A stretch of DNA of 64,000 nucleotides from Bedellia somnulentella (lineage: Eukaryota > Arthropoda > Insecta > Lepidoptera > Bedelliidae), in NCBI GenBank assembly GCA_963576735.1, contig OY755181.1, positions 6,076,001 to 6,140,000 on the forward strand, written 5' to 3'. Position numbers and translations under genes: made by a program. Under the pieces are notes generated by a model. It was not told where the DNA came from, searched no databases, and saw nothing but the letters and a program-made list of their open reading frames with translations. Each line of letters opens with the position of its first letter. Position 1 is the first letter of the stretch. Below, piece by piece: positions 40,324 to 53,000 of this stretch.

Positions 40324-41043
40324 CTATTTAAAACTCTTAAGTTTGCGGAGCAATTCTGCGTTGGAGTAAATGCATGTTGCGGAATGCAGTGCAGCTTGAA
40401 GTGCTACATCATGCGTGGGTTCAAGCGCTTTTTCGCCATCCAGTACCAACAACAATAGTCGACGTTCTGCCGCAGCCCCAAGCAAAGCGCCTCGCATCCA
40501 GACGTCACGAAGACCAGCGTTGCTTAGCGGTAGCAGCGTGAACCGCGCTGAATGTAGCGCATCCCATAACAGAGCTGGCAGCCAACCGCCGGCCGCCCAA
40601 TCACGCGCTGCCCATAACACTTTTACACCAGATCGCTCTAATACAGCAACTGACTCCGCCGCCACCATAGCATCAACTTGAGACGACATCACAAACACAT
40701 CATACAAGAACGGTCCACATATCTCGTTTAGCACATTCACTTTCGAAACTCTTCGTTTGTTCCACGCAAACAAAAGCACCACAAATGCTGTAATAACTAT
40801 TAGCACTCCTAAAACCACTGGGGTAGTACTGCCACTACACATTTGTTCCCATTGCACTGTAGACAATGGAGTTCCATCATCACATTGCAGCTTGAAGTAA
40901 TCATCGAAGGCGCGGGCTGCCTGCAGTTGATTACGATTGCCGCAGTCACACCGCAAGGGATTTCCAGATAACTGAATGCTTCGATTCTTTCTTGTCAGAG
41001 ATTCTGGTATCGACTGCACTTTGTTATTCCGAAGATCAATCGC
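40324..41043 (-). CDS. Toll 1 exon 7: cap, membrane helix, TIR, stop
   Basis: 720 nt including TAG, phase 0, acceptor TTTGTTGCAG. It opens with AIDLRNNKVQSIP (LRR), then NPLRCDCGN, the membrane helix, and a TIR-like stretch from FLYDVFVMSS to LRKLKSFK. GC content is clearly above that of the surrounding DNA. Confidence 0.9.
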   Translation of the reverse strand, partial: AIDLRNNKVQSIPESLTRKNRSIQLSGNPLRCDCGNRNQLQAARAFDDYFKLQCDDGTPLSTVQWEQMCSGSTTPVVLGVLIVITAFVVLLFAWNKRRVSKVNVLNEICGPFLYDVFVMSSQVDAMVAAESVAVLERSGVKVLWAARDWAAGGWLPALLWDALHSARFTLLPLSNAGLRDVWMRGALLGAAAERRLLLLVLDGEKALEPTHDVALQAALHSATCIYSNAELLRKLKSFK

Positions 41044-44000
41044 CTGCAACAAAGAGGTAATTTAGTTCTTGTCATCATCAGTTTCAGCTTATATATATCC
41101 CTAATGATTGGCTCGAGCCTATAATAAAAAGGGTGATTTGGCCATAGTCCACTAAGCTGGCTTAGTGTTGGTTGGCAATCTTTAACAACAACTGCAGCGA
41201 TAATTGCCGGTTTTGACATAACGTATTTGTCGAAGCACGAATCTTAATATATCTTTGTTTCACGGTAACCATAAAACTATATTAATTTTAATGTATTCGC
41301 TAGGACTCCATGAAGTGTCACACAGTTATGAGAGAAAGGTAACAAAGAAATCATTTAACTCAAACAAAGATTCATAGACCAATATAACAAAATATGATAA
41401 CGTAACGTACCGTCAAAGAACTAGGCAAATCTAGATCCACATCTTCAATCTGATTATTGTACAAATGCAGACGTGAAACATTCGTGATTTGAGGTATTCG
41501 AGTGAGCACTCCATCTTCCATCCACAAATCTACAGCTCCGTCCCAGTTCTGCCATTGTTCTAAACTTGCAATGCTCTTGGAGAGGCACCTCGCTATCTGA
41601 ACAGAAATTAAGAAATATTTTTACATTTAATTCCTATTCGCCATGTAGTGTCGGCTTAGAATAGCACTACCCCGTTTCTACCGATGGGTGTACGTAAGAG
41701 GTGACTAATGGTATTGGGGCCTTTAAGGGATTTTTGGGCAATGCGGTTGGAGACCCATCACCAACAACCTTTATTTAACCATCTTTTCCCCACTCAATTT
41801 TCCAAAAGTGGCTGAGGAATTTCTAATTCCTTGGCTCTGGCTACCCCTTCTAGGGATTTATAGCCGTGAGTATATGTAATGTTATGTTATGTAATTCCTA
41901 ATAATGAACTTCTACCCACATACCGCTGGTAATCTACTAGAGATGTGAAAAGATGCGTAAGTAGGAAGTAATGTGATTTAAATAACCAATAGAATCGCTT
42001 CATTTATTGGTGCGAGCCATGTGCTAGCGGAAGCAAGATAAATGTAGCCCATTTATTGGTTCTTTCTTCACACATCCCTTGCTAAGCTGTCTCAAAAATC
42101 TCCGGTGGATTCGCTTGCTTCAAGAATTCAAATAAAATACATGTACTTTAGGTTGTAAATCCAAAAAAGAGGTGGCTAGAGCTTCTGAATTTGAAATTTT
42201 TCAGCCACTTCTGGAAGATTATAAGGAACATAACATAACATAACATAACATAAACGTTCACGCCGAATATCCCCGAAGGGGTTGGCAGAGGTACTAATAC
42301 TTCTGGACATCACGTGACTTTGTCACCTGGTGTTCAGAGTACCCACGTTTTGCATGGACAGTGTACTCACGTGATAGGGGGCAGGCCTATCGCCGTTTTG
42401 TTCGAATACACTGTCACATGACTAAGTACAACTTAGCCATGTGGGTTTCCTCACGATGTTTTCCCTCACCGTTAACAACCATGATAAATTAACCACACAT
42501 ATGTCTTTAGAAAAGACAAATTGGTGTAGGCCCGACCCAGGATCGAATCGTGCAAACGACTAGTGTTCAAATTATAAGGAAAAGTATGTAAAATAAAGTA
42601 TCTACTAATGTACCTTCTTCAGTCACATCCCCAAATCAACATGTCGTCTCTTACAGCACCCATAGGATGAAATGGGCTGGTACTATTCTAAGCCATTACT
42701 ACACATCTACAATATATATAAACAGTTGAAAAGTCTTTGTATCTATCTTTTCAAGAAAAGGTTTAGAGATAGATGAAGGGCACCGTATTATGCAGCGAGG
42801 CGTTTGGGATCCAATCCTAAGTTGAGCCTACTTTGCCTTTTCTCGAGATATATGTGTATTCTTTCATCAGGTCGTATTACTAGTATATTGTTATATTGTA
42901 CCTAACAGTATATAAATCTTCGTTTTAGCCATGGAAGCAGGGCGACTGTGACTCGAAATTTACAAGGAATACTTACAGTAACATCAGGAGAACTATTAAC
43001 AAAGGAACAGTTGCAATAATCCGGGCATGGTTGTAAACTACACTCTAATAAACTGGGTTGAAGAGAACTGGGATCACTGCCATTGGAGCACCGTGCTTCT
43101 TGCAGTAGAAGTGTGCCATGCTTTGTTAACCGTAGTGCAAACTCTGACATACAAGTGCACTGCAAAGGACAGTCTTGTAACCGCAGGGTTAAGTTTGCCA
43201 GATCTTTCTGGAAACAAAATACATGATAAATGAAATAAATGGCTCATTTTACTAGCTATAAGTGTAAACGAATGAATGTATAAAAGATGATGTAGTTGAA
43301 AGAATACTAGTTAAGCGTACGTGGAAGAATATATGAACATAAAACGTAAACATAAACGTTCACGCCGTTTATCCCCGAAGGGGTTGGCAGAGGTACCAAT
43401 ACTCCTGAACTCACATGGCAAGCGCCATCTAGTTTCCAGAGAAGGTACCCACGTTTTGCTTAGACAGTGTACTCACGTGATAGGGGGCAGGCCTATCGCC
43501 GTTTTGAACGAATACACTGTCACATGACTAAGTACAACTCAGCCATGTGGGTTTCCTCACGATGTTTTCCCTCACCGTTAGCAACCATGATAAATTAACC
43601 ACACATATGACTTTAGAAAAGACAAATTGGTGTAGGCCCTACCCAGGATTGGAACTCACGCCCTTCTGTTTTTCGGGCGGGTGTTCTACCCACTGGACTA
43701 TCATGTCGCTAGAAGAATATATGAGTGTAGTTTAAAATAAAATTGAGATCAAAAAGCGAGCTTAAATTAGGTAAAAAGAAACTCTTCGATAGCTTGTATA
43801 TAATCAAAAGATATTTTGGTAAAATATAAAAAATGAAATAATACATGTACGAGTATGAACTGTGTAGCGTCGGCTTAGAATAGTTCTACCCCATTTCTTC
43901 CCGTGGGTGTTCGAAAAAGGCGAAGAATCCGGAGGGAAACAATTGATTCCTAAGTTATCTAGGCTTATCCACTGATCATTTTTTCATATTGTTGGACACT

Positions 44001-47000
44001 TAGCATAGTACAAAATGATTGGTATAGAGCGGCGATTGTGCCCCTAAATAAAGGGAAAGTTTCGCGCTAAAAAGCAAAAATCGATACTTACTAGTAGAAT
44101 AAACTTGTAAGTGGTACATGTTTGAATATTAACAATACACTTTGCGCATTTTAACATAAGGCGATTGGGTGATATTGTAACGACTGTTTTATCATATCAC
44201 TAGCAGTAGCATTGTTTAACAACAAGTAAGAGAGGTTTTTTTTTAATTTACTAGCATTGACTTTGTTCAATTGCTTCTGGAGGTCTAGCAGGAACGCTAT
44301 TTTATCGTCACGATATTGGTTCGAATGAGATGGTAATATACGATACTAAGTAAGTGCGTAAGAGATGGCTGTTTTATACCACGCGATATCTAGTTCAGAG
44401 GTCGCTCGTACTAGCTATGCAGAAGTAATAAATCATACATTTATGAACTTTTATCTATCAATGTTTATACAAAGATAACAAATTGGAACGAACATAACAG
44501 AATGTGGCAGCAAAACTACAAACTTCATGAAAGCAATTTATTTTCCTTCATAAGGCTAAAATTTAAATTTCAGAAAAAGCTTTGACCTAAAATAAAGAAA
44601 TAGCGATAGGCCTGCCCCCTATCACGTGAGTACACTGTCTAAGCAAAACGTGGGTACCTTCTCTGGACACTAGATGGCGCTGCCATGTGAGTTCAGAAGT
44701 ATTGGTACCTCTGTCAACCCCTTCGGGAATAAACGGCGTGAACGTTTATGTTATGTTATGTTATGTTAAAATAAAGAAATAAAAGCTTATAGCAAAAGAA
44801 ACCTACTAACTAGCAAATACATTTGTTTAAAGGTAACTGTAATCTGAGATAAGGTATGAAATACTCGTATTTTGATTTTTGAACAGGTGTACTGGTCAAA
44901 TATTAGGACGTTGAAAGATACATATAAAAATATTGAAAGTGGCATATCACATAAGTGGCATAAATAAAAATGCAGCTGTACAAGACATATTGTGTCTGTA
45001 TCTGTTATTATAATTATATGATATATGATCGAATTCAATATAGAGCGATTTGAAAACAGAGAGGTGTGTAAGATAATTTGTTAAAATGGTAGACAAAATG
45101 TTATGAAGCTTGGAATTTGATTGATTGATGAAAAATAATAAGTTAGATATGATTATTATAAAATATGGAAAGGGTTAAAATAAATTCAATGTGAGGGTAA
45201 CGAAAGAGCATATATTTTTGTTAGAGTCGTATACAGAAGTGATCCGTAGTACTCATTGTATGTTAATGCAAAGTAACGCTCTATAAAAAACATATCCTTA
45301 CCTCATGAAGAGCGGTATTAAATTCTTGTGGTTTAAGCAGTAACTTTTCCAATGGATTATGAGAAAAATCAATAAAAATATTTTTAATATTTTGGTTTTC
45401 CATTCCGCCGCAAGTGGTTTTATCTTGCCGTATCCATTGACTTAGTTCGGTGCCCTATGAAATATATTATTTAGTAATACAATAACTTATTTCATAATAA
45501 TTGGTGACAAAAAGGTGGAAGGTGTAATTACACTTCATTTAGATAGGTATCCCAAGAGGTGATGTATATTATTGAAGATGATATGGTACTTGATAAGTGT
45601 GACCAATTTTTGACACGGATCACAATGGACAGGGCTTTTGCCTAGACAAGTTAAGTTATTTTGCATATTTTTATTTCATTTAGTGATAAATGGAGTGTTA
45701 AAAAATATGATGAATATACGAGTATGTTATAATGATTATAACTTGTTGTTATTTAAAAAAAATACAATGCATCATTACTGCATACGTGCTACAGCTTACC
45801 TACCTCCAGAGTAGTAATATTATTCCATTGGAGATCAATTTGAGAGAGGCAAGTCAGGGCCAGACGCCAGTCAGGACATAAATATTTTAATCCGACGTGA
45901 GACAGTTTCAATACCCTCAAAGAACGCAATTTACGAAGTGGGGACTCTTCTGTAGTACACCATGTTGATAGTCGGTTGTATGAAATGTCTAATGTGTGTA
46001 ATGATTTTGTTACACTTTCCAGCGCTGATCTAAAAATACAACAAAATATTTTAATATGTTTAAACAAAATATTTAAATTCAATAAATTACATACATAGTA
46101 AATAAACAACAAATAACTTACATTGATATGTCAGTGATGTTGTTTTGTGAAATATTTAGTTCTTCTAAAGCTGAAGCATCTCGCAACAATTCTATTGGCA
46201 GTGCAGATAAGGAGCATCGTGGCAGCGAAATCATTCGTAGAGCTCTGGACTCCCACAATATATCCGACGGTAGTTCTAGTAAGCGGACTGCTAATGTCAC
46301 CTTTTGTAAATTGGGTGATGTGGACAACCAACGTCTTGATGGTTTTAAAACTCCTCGAGAAACGGTGATTTCTCGTAGTGCAATACAATTTAAAGGAACT
46401 AAGTTGTCTAACTCTACGTTGAATAGTTTAATTTTTTGTAACAGTGATGGACATTGTTGCCATAAATATCTTAAGGGATTACCATTTAGTTCTAATTCTT
46501 CAAGTTTGGCTGCTGTTTCAATTCCCTCAGCAGATCTCACATCACCGTGAACTATTAATTTTCTTAGATGAGGAAAATGTTTTACCCATAATAAGTTGAT
46601 TTCTTCTATTTTACAATCGATTAAAGTTAAATTTTGTGTTTTTGTAGGCAACACAGCAACATTGAATGTAGCACCGTGAATTTTGAGATCTATTAAATTA
46701 TCCATTTTATCTAATAAATTTTCCTTAATTATAATGGGTGAAGCTCCTACGGTAAGTTCTAGTGCAACTAATGATATATTAGAAAATGCAGTCACTGGTA
46801 TGAATCCGGTTGGAATATCTCTTACGGCGACTCGTAATAGTTTGGTTGTAGATATATTGGCTTCTTGGAATGCTAGAGCATATCCGTCCTGAGGTATACC
46901 GCATCCATTTGTTATGATCCGTCGTGGTTGTAACATCTCACTGAACTCTACACCCAAACGTGTTGTATTCCAAGGAGCGGGACTTCCAGAACATTTTAAT

Positions 47001-50000
47001 GATAAATATACATTTCCTGACCATTCTACTTGCAAAATTCTCTCGCCAGCTTCGTCTGGAAATAATATAATAAGAATACAATTTTATAAGGTTAGTTATA
47101 TCTGTAGAGCAAAATAAAAGGGACACAAACATATATTTTTATATTTGTAAATGATTAAAACAACAGGGGTCCTACTATATAATTAGCCGTGTGAGTTGAG
47201 CAGTAAAGATAGTGAGTCGATTTCGTTTGAAGTACACTTGGAATAAACTTAAGAACTTATATCTGTTGTGAAGAACTACATTTCTATAGCAGTGTGGCTT
47301 GATCACAACACAACATATCTCGCTTAGAGTAATGATTTCAATCAAAATCTTAAAGACAACCTGATAATCAAGAAAAACCAGTTCCGTAACGGTATCATTA
47401 TTTTTAAAGCCAGTAAAAATTATGCCTATTTTATTGAAACGTCCACGCGGTATATCCCCGAAGGGGTTGGCAGAGGTACTAATACTTCTAGACATCACGT
47501 GAAATGGTCATCCGGTGTTCAGAGTACCCACGGTTTGCTTGGACAGTGTACTCATGTGATAGGCAGGCCTAATGCTGTTTTGTACTAATACACTGTCACA
47601 TGACTAACTACAACTTAGCTCCGTTAAAACCATGATAAATTAACCACACATATGACTTTAGAAAAGTCAAAATGGTGTAAGCCCTACTAGGGATTTGAAC
47701 TCACACCTGTCCGGGCCGGCGTTCTACCCATTGGACTATCACGACAGCCGTGATAGTTATATTAATATTCATAATTATATTATTAGGACTGCCCCACTTG
47801 ATAGAATGGATTAACTTATGAGTATTGTGATAAGCAGGCTATAATTACATACATACATACATATACTCACGGCTATAAATCCCTAGAAGGGGTAGCCAGA
47901 ACTAAGGAATTATATATTCCTCAGCCACTTTTGGAAGTTAAGCGGGGAAAAGATCGTAAAATAAAGGTTATTGGTGATGGGTCTCCAGCCGCATCGCCCA
48001 AAAATCCATTAAAAATCCTTAATACCCTTAGTCGCCTCTTACGTACACCCATGGGAAGAAACGGGGTAGTGCTATTCTAAGCCGACACTACACAGCATCA
48101 GGCTATAATTATTAACTTAAATATTTAAGCAAGCTGTGTGATTAAGCACATGTTAAGGTCAGCTTAGAATAGCACTAGTCTATTTCTTAGGTAGGTTGTT
48201 GTACAAGGCGTTTAAGAGTTTTTGGGTAATTTAAGTTGCTGTTGAGTGATGTGGCTGAAGAACGGACGCAAATATCCTTCATTTAAAAATCACTTATTCT
48301 GAATTTCTTTTTTGAAATGTAAGGAGGAGGTAGAGACTACCTATCATATCATAGAAATAAAATCTAGATAGTCCCTCATTTACCATTCTTCTCATACATG
48401 CTATGAGAAGAATGATAAATGAGTTTGTTATTTCTTTTTTTCTGGTCTTCAAAAAGTGATGCTCAGCCGTTTTCTACTAACGATACCATCCAAAAATGGC
48501 TCAATGTATAGGTTTCTTAACTTGGCTATCAACGATTATTGTTAAGCAAAATCTCAACAGAATTAGCTTAATCTGGAATTAAAACCCATGCTTTCTACAT
48601 TTGAGGTTTAACTATTTAGTAAACTATCAGTTAAATTTTAGTACCTTCGATACTGCAAATTGCCGTGTAGTGCCGGCTTAGAATGTCGCTACCCCTTTCT
48701 ACCCACGGGTGTCGTAAGAGGCGACTAAGGGTATTGGGGCTTTTTATTGGATTTTTGGGCGATGCGGTTGGAGACCCATCACCAAAAATCTTTATTTTTA
48801 CCATCTTTTTTCCCACTCAACTTCCAAAAGTGGCTGATGAATTTATAATTCCTTAGCTCTGGCTACCCCTTCTAGGGAAATATAGCCCTGAGTATATGTA
48901 TGTATGTATGTATGATACTGCAAATATCATACTCGTATATAACTGTAGTTGAATGTACTGACAGATAACATGCAGCAAATACTACTGAACCCATTATGAT
49001 GATGAAAACGCGGAATAGGAATAAAAAAGATTTAAAGGTATTATTGTCAGTGTCTTTGATTTAAATTGTTATTTAACTGAGATGTACGACGTAAGAAGTA
49101 AAAATTTGCTTTCTGGTTTGGTTACAATGATATTGTAAAAAAAGATAGAAAAATTAATGTTACACGGTTTGGGCACATAGAGTGAATTGATTAAATTAAA
49201 CTGGGAAAGGTATAAATGAGGCCAATGTGAATGGTAACATAGGACTACCACGGAGGATAAATTGAATCATTTTTAGCTTGGCCATGGTATTTAAACTATT
49301 GTGGATTCTTTTAGTATGATAGGTCTTGATTTAAATTTCTCTAAATGTGAATTATACATTAACTCTTCCGTTGACACCATAATTCGAGACCAAATAGTAA
49401 ACAATTTTAAGTACTTAAGTCCAAACATAAATTTTTTAGACGAATCTTCTCTTTGTTTTCTTGGAATGCTCCCAAGCTCCAATTCATGATGCATCAACAC
49501 CGTCCTTTATTCAAGAACAGATAGGCAAATTTAAATCCGGAACAGAGCGTCTGAAGTTAATACACCCACATGTTGCTTTTACTATAATGCAGTACTGCCT
49601 TTTTGTCCCTAAATTTATTTATAGTTTACGGTGCAGTAATATTTGGTACATTCCCGAGTTGCTGGAATTATAGACTCTATTATTTTCCGTACATTAACAG
49701 AGGTTTTAAATGTTTCTTTTTTAGAAGATGCTTGGATACATGCTGCTCTTCCTGTTCGTTTCGGTGAATTAGGGATCCGTAACGTCCGTAATGTGGCTCT
49801 GCCGGCATTTCTCTCTTCAGCACACAGCACACGTGATCTCTTTGGTACTATTCTATGCCCATCCCTTGGGGATGTTGAGATCGTGGGCTTGACTGAAGGG
49901 GTGATGGCTTGGTAAACATTAGTGGGCGGGCAGGATTTACCCGAAAATAAATGTGTGCAAAGGCAGTGGGATGAGCCAATATGCAAGCTAACTACCGATA

Positions 50001-53000
50001 GCCTTATGTGAAATGCTGTTGACTTCGCGGAAAAGGCACGATTTAAATCTTTTTGTTCATGTAAACCTCATGTGGGGATTATTACTAATAAATAAAGAAT
50101 TAATAAAGGAAAGAAAAAAATCGACACAGGCGGGATTCGAACCCGCGACCTCGGGTATACGCCCCCGTCGCTCTTGCCAACTGAGCTACCGTGTCAGTGG
50201 CTGCCAGCGCGAAATTCTTCTATCCTTTATTTCTTTTACACGTTTTAGTAGTGTTTGCGTTTCCTACCTCCGAATTTTTTACTAATTCGGAAGGCCACTT
50301 GTCTATCTTTTCAGATAGAATGCAAATGTTGAAAACGCCTGACTATCACATAATTTAAATCTTTTTGTTCATGTAAACCTCATGTGGGGATTATTACTAA
50401 TAAATAAAGAATTAATAAAGGAAAGAAAAAATTCGACACAGGCGGGATTCGAACCCGCGACCTCGGGTAACGCAAACACTACTAAAACGTGTAAAAGAAA
50501 TAAAGGATAGAAGAATTTCGCGCTGGCAGCCACTGACACGGTAGCTCAGTTGGCAAGAGCGACGGGGGCGTATACCCGAGGTCGCGGGTTCGAATCCCGC
50601 CTGTGTCGAATTTTTTCTTTCCTTTATTAATTCTTTATTTATTAGTAATAATCCCCACATGAGGTTTACATGAACAAAAAGATTTAAATTATGTGATAGT
50701 CAGGCGTTTTCAACATTTGCATTCTATCTGAAAAGATAGACAAGTGGCCTTCCGAATTAGTAAAAAATTCGGAGGTAGGAAACGCAAACACTACTAAAAC
50801 GTGTAAAAGAAATAAAGGATAGAAGAATTTCGCGCTGGCAGCCACTGACACGGTAGCTCAGTTGGCAAGAGCGACGGGGGCGTATACCCGAGGTCGCGGG
50901 TTCGAATCCCGCCTGTGTCGAATTTTTTCTTTCCTTTATTAATTCTTTATTTATTAGTAATAATCCCCACATGAGGTTTACATGAACAAAAATATTTAAA
51001 TTATGTGATAGTCAGGCGTTTTCAACATTTGCATTCTATCTGAAAAGATAGACAAGTGGCCTTCCGAATTAGTAAAAAATTCGGAGGTAGGAAACGCAAA
51101 CACTACTAAAACGTGTAAAAGAAATAAAGGATAGAAGAATTTCGCGCTGGCAGCCACTGACACGGTAGCTCAGTTGGCAAGAGCGACGGGGGCGTATACC
51201 CGAGGTCGCGGGTTCGAATCCCGCCTGTGTCGAATTTTTTCTTTCCTTTATTAATTCTTTATTTATTAGTAAAGGCACGATTGTTAGCCTCGACACAACC
51301 GGAAGCCGGTCTCTGGTTGAATGCGATTCCTTCCCATAACGTTGGGACATTGCTTGATCGAACCACTTTGACCTTCTCTATTTGTTTGAAATTAGGATTA
51401 CGCACTAACGAACTGCACAGATGTCGTTGTGGTTACTGGGTGGATGCTCTGGGTGGACATGGACTTTCTTGTCAGCGAAGTGCCGGCCGTTTATCCAGAC
51501 ATGCAACGATCATTAAAATCTTAAGGCGTGCATTAGTAAGTGTAGATGTTCCATCCATTTTAGAGCCAAGTGGTTTGACAGGCGATGATGGAAAAAGGCC
51601 GGACGGAATGTCACTGATCCCTTGGGCTAACGGGCTTCCGTTAGTTTGGGATGTGACATGTGTCGATACTTTCGCCGGTTGCCACGTAGCTTCCGCTTCT
51701 CGCAGGGTTGGTTCAGCGGCGACTATTGTTGAGGCCAACAAAAAACTGAAATATTCCTCTCAACCCCAAGGATATTTATTTTGTCCCCTTCGGGGTGGAG
51801 ACTTAGGGGCCTTGGGGTCCGGAAGCACGTGGTTTTTATAAAGAGTTGGTTTGTCGTCTTATTGCAACAACTGGGAACCCAAGGGCATGCTCTTACCTTG
51901 GACAAAGGCCAATACCAAATTGAAAGAAAGAAAGAAAGAAAAATAATTTATTTGGCAAAAAAAAATATATCAATGTTTGAGTAACAACAAATTAAAAACA
52001 TATATCATATTGCCAAATTTGTTCTGCCATAAAACGCGGCAATGCTTCCAGCGTCCTAGGTACCCTTTCACGAGAAGAGAAGCTGGAAGATGTTTTTAGA
52101 TTTTAACTTTTTAGGTTTCTATTTTCATTATGTAAATATGTGATATTTTTTTTATTTATTAATATTTCTTTTTGTACCTGATGTATATAACTAGGTAGAT
52201 TTTAATTTTGTAAACAAATATATTATTTATTAATTCATTGTAAATATTAATTGTAAATAAAATTACTGTATACACGATATTAAAAACTAAAAAAAATAAA
52301 TTTAGAGCTGTCCAAACTTATGTAAATCAGTATTCTGTCAATAAATAAGATCAAATTTAGAATGTGCTAAAAATGCAGGTGCCTAAAGTAAGAAGAAAAA
52401 ATGGGCATGCATGAAAAGATTAATTGTCGTAAATGATACTAGTCCGTGATGATAGTCTCTACCTACCCCAGCAATAAGTGAACATTAAGAAAATACATAC
52501 ATATATACATATACTCACGGCTATAAATCCCTAAAAGGGGTAGCCAGAGCTGAGAAATTAGAAATTCCACAGCCACTTTTGGAAGTTGAGTGGGGAAACG
52601 ATGGTAGAATAAAGGTTGTTGGTGATGGGTCTCCAACCGCATCGCCCAAAAATCCCTTAAAAAGCCCCAAGTCCGTTAGTCGCCTCTTACATACACCCAC
52701 CGGAAGAAATGGGGTAGTGCTATTCTAAGCCGACACTACACAGCTGAAATTAAGTTAAGATTAAATTAAGAAAATGTATTACGTTATTCCCACACTTCTT
52801 CTTTCCTAGGTTTACAAGGTAAGATTCTGTGATGCAGTCCGGAAAAACCTTTCCTTAGGCCGTGTTCAAACCAAACTGACTGTAAGCCGCCGAAAGTGAG
52901 CGAACGTTACGCAGTTTATTGTATTTCCATACATATTCACTTTTTCGTGCACATATAACCGACAATACGTTAATACGCTATGCGTAGACGCTGACATTCG

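Noticed and set aside
40415..40681. Plus-strand open frame of 88 codons
   Set aside because: Antisense shadow of the GC-richer Toll 1 TIR exon.
46128..46550. Plus-strand open frame of 140 codons
   Set aside because: Antisense to Toll 1 exon 2, Ser-rich as expected for reversed Leu codons.
50412..51350. Repeated minus-strand open frames of 71-93 codons with the same peptide
   Set aside because: They are antisense reading of the tRNA-like SINE units; the peptide is a by-product of the repeat.
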